From Branchiostoma floridae (Eukaryota > Chordata > Leptocardii > Amphioxiformes > Branchiostomatidae): a stretch of 42,333 nt of DNA. The translations under genes were made by a program, and so were the position numbers. This document shows positions 41,939 through 42,333 of the stretch, piece by piece. The notes below the pieces were generated by a model. That model ran no database searches. It had not been told where the DNA came from and worked only from the letters and a program-made list of their open reading frames with translations. The DNA lies in contig NC_049989.1 in assembly GCF_000003815.2 (NCBI RefSeq), forward strand, positions 1,092,789 through 1,135,121, in the 5' to 3' direction. Position 1 is the first letter of the stretch. Every line of letters starts with the position of its first letter.

Positions 41939-42333
41939 GTGGAGGAAACACAGCTGTGCAAAACCGACCAGGACTGTCCCCAGGATGAACGCTGTCTTGT
42001 TACCGGTGTAGAGGGTGTCTGCAAATCGTACAACAAATCTGAGAAATCGCTTCCTTCTAACGACCTTAAGCCCGACCCCCGTAAAGCTAAGTTTATTAGA
42101 CAAATCCCAGCCTATCCCTACCCATACCCCTCCTCACACCCCTCCCCAATCCCCTCTCAATACCCCTCTGCATACCCCTCCCCATACCCCTCTCCGTACC
42201 CCTCCCCATATCCCTCCTCATACCCCTCCCCATACCCCTCTCACTACCCCTCCTCACACCCCTCCCCAATCCCCTCTCAATACCCCTCTGCATACGCATC
42301 CCCATACCCCTCTCCATACCCCTCTCCATATCC
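41939..42333 (+). CDS. Exon of a putative secreted four-Cys, Pro-Tyr-Ser-repeat protein (runs off window)
   Basis: Open from the acceptor at 41938 to the window end in the phase that exon 1 (31457-31525) supplies. The first part holds V-E-E-T-Q-L-C and then C-P-Q-D-E-R-C, with four cysteines spaced C-x5-C-x5-C-x8-C, a small disulfide module reminiscent of short EB/Dickkopf-N/WAP-like knots but not assignable. After a basic linker (P-R-K-A-K-F-I-R-Q) comes at least 70 residues of P-Y-P-S and P-S-P-Y tetrapeptides with variants (S-S-H-P, I-P-S-Q-Y, S-A-Y). The nucleotide code is a 12-bp repeat (TACCCCTCCCCA), and a larger unit repeats with an exact 120-bp offset (42125 and 42245). An extracellular structural, mucus or adhesive role is plausible but not shown. 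The minus-strand R/G/M-rich frame here is a shadow. Confidence 0.6.
   Translation, partial: MEETQLCKTDQDCPQDERCLVTGVEGVCKSYNKSEKSLPSNDLKPDPRKAKFIRQIPAYPYPYPSSHPSPIPSQYPSAYPSPYPSPYPSPYPSSYPSPYPSHYPSSHPSPIPSQYPSAYASPYPSPYPSPY
42109..42333 (+). repeat. 12-bp minisatellite with 120-bp higher-order unit (coding)
   Basis: Units of TACCCCTCCCCA with few variants. Positions 42125-42176 and 42245-42296 are identical, a 120-bp higher-order period (ten 12-bp units). The array continues past the window edge. Confidence 0.9.

Noticed and set aside
42096-42329. A Gly/Arg/Met-rich protein on the minus strand
   Set aside because: It is the antisense of the Pro-Tyr-Ser repeat, which has a splice acceptor and a Cys module on the plus strand.

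Overview
The window looks like a gene-poor, repeat-saturated piece of an invertebrate animal genome. The likeliest source is a lancelet (Branchiostoma-type). This rests on intron-exon gene structure, a mixture of CR1/L2-like LINE tails, many short inverted-repeat DNA transposons, tRNA-derived SINE-like units and an expanded KLHL-type gene fragment; the genus is an inference. No bacterial operons, rRNA or CRISPR arrays are visible. A run of 117 N (1753-1869) marks an assembly gap.

Layout. 1-2413: a foldback element sits inside the reverse-transcriptase ORF of a LINE. 4269-4898 (minus): an intact ORF for a C2H2 zinc finger with an acidic middle and a conserved C-terminal domain. 5391-7576: two different LINE 3' ends lie head to head with an 820-bp inverted-repeat element between them. 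8155-9566 (minus): a broken BTB-BACK (KLHL-like) gene interrupted by a LINE. 9883-16358: a series of short DNA transposons with readable target-site duplications (TTAA, TTA/TAA and TA types) and a SINE-like unit. 17177-26160: several copies of an unclassified repeat family, a decayed Tc1/mariner transposase, and inverted-repeat elements nested in one another. 27420-31376: further mobile DNA.

The last quarter appears to be one gene. A signal-peptide exon with a consensus donor (31457-31525) can be joined in phase 0 to an exon at 41939 that runs off the window. That exon encodes a four-cysteine motif followed by a long Pro-Tyr-Ser repeat. The roughly 10.4-kb putative intron contains a nested stack: a TA-target element (34130-40958), split by a 6.1-kb CACTG-ended element (34659-40776), which contains a LINE 3' end and a 2560-bp element (36028-38587).

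That 2560-bp element is the most interesting object. It has 768-bp, almost identical terminal inverted repeats, starts with AG, and is flanked by a perfect 6-bp duplication (GTCGGT). These end features match Polinton/Maverick elements, but the 1024-bp unique core holds only a second copy of the zinc-finger gene seen at 4269-4898, here broken by a ~90-bp retroelement fragment. A small mobile element whose only visible cargo is this zinc-finger/acidic/C-terminal-domain gene is the best candidate in the window for something undescribed.
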